Positions 63,928 to 64,000 of a stretch of DNA of 64,000 nt are shown piece by piece. How positions within the stretch are numbered: the stretch's first letter is position 1; each line of letters begins with the position of its first letter. The notes under the pieces were generated by a model. The model had not been told where the DNA came from, did not search any database, and worked only from the letters and a program-made list of their open reading frames with translations. The translations under genes and the position numbers were made by a program. The stretch is from FEN-1139 sp964396375 (lineage in GTDB: Bacteria; Myxococcota_A; Polyangia; Polyangiales; Polyangiaceae). The stretch spans positions 19,249 through 83,248 of the forward strand of contig CAYNEY010000026.1 in assembly GCA_964396375.1 (NCBI GenBank), given 5' to 3'.

Positions 63928-63940
63928 GGCTAGGGATGGT
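63908..63940. promoter_or_regulatory. Direct repeat around the -35 box, candidate regulator site
   Basis: AGGCTGGGGATGGT (63908-63921) and AGGCTAGGGATGGT (63927-63940) are 14-bp direct repeats with one mismatch, 19 bp apart. They flank the -35 hexamer of the promoter at 63899-63927. Confidence 0.45.
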
Positions 63941-64000
63941 CGTCACAGCATCGATCGGTGGTCGTTGGGCCGAGTCGGGGGCTCCGAGAGAGGCTCCGGA

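Overview
The window is about 64 kb of GC-rich bacterial DNA, with long spurious reading frames opposite most genes. It holds one 100-N scaffold gap, so it comes from a draft or metagenome assembly. The best fit is Myxococcota (Polyangia-like). The reasons are many small secreted lipoproteins with lineage-restricted sequences, a MYXO-CTERM-like sorting tail, paired ECF-sigma/FecR-like modules with TPR tails, an HD-GYP response regulator, and housekeeping genes of deltaproteobacterial type. No rRNA, tRNA, CRISPR array, transposase or phage gene was seen.

Layout. 1-3.9 kb: a truncated CHAD protein and a minus-strand ECF sigma/anti-sigma/lipoprotein/envelope-protein module. 4-10 kb: ppdK, preceded on its strand by glyS (no glyQ nearby), and divergent hslO. 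10-16.5 kb: a run of secreted or surface proteins (acidic lipoprotein, leucine-rich-repeat lipoprotein, zincin-like lipoprotein with a hexapeptide repeat, small lipoprotein, GYF-like/DUF3352-like membrane protein interrupted by the assembly gap). 16.5-22 kb: thiC, a PEP-mutase-family lyase, a GNAT acetyltransferase and a cheY-cheX-cheX-like triad. 22-25 kb: a second sigma/FecR-TPR/envelope-protein module. 25-29 kb: an NCS2-type permease, an internally duplicated membrane protein and lgt.

29-37 kb: a seven-gene minus-strand operon encoding a group-4-hydrogenase-like, complex-I-related membrane complex. Its large subunit has lost the Ni-Fe cysteines, so it is an Ehr-type complex rather than a hydrogenase. 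The first gene is an HTH-PTS EIIA fusion regulator. 37-42.5 kb: a xylFGH-type sugar ABC transporter and tyrS. 42.5-47 kb: an IHF/HU-family gene and two large GT-C-like membrane proteins. 47-56 kb: a histidine kinase, a DUF2062-methyltransferase fusion, a TPR protein, an M23 peptidase, lipB, an HD-GYP regulator and a CPBP protease.

56-61 kb: a FliA-like sigma factor translationally coupled to a small protein resembling a type III secretion inner-rod subunit, then a lipoprotein, a small Cys-rich protein, tilS and ftsH. 61-64 kb: two tandem paralogous Cys-rich lipoproteins downstream of a large secreted-protein ORF. This ORF appears to fuse a MYXO-CTERM-ended protein to a second exported domain. 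It begins with a near-consensus sigma-70 promoter followed by a 5-bp repeat tract that puts the gene out of frame with its best start codon, so it is a candidate phase-variable gene.

The most noteworthy signals are this candidate phase-variable locus, the Ehr complex with its EIIA-type regulator, and the sigma/inner-rod pair.
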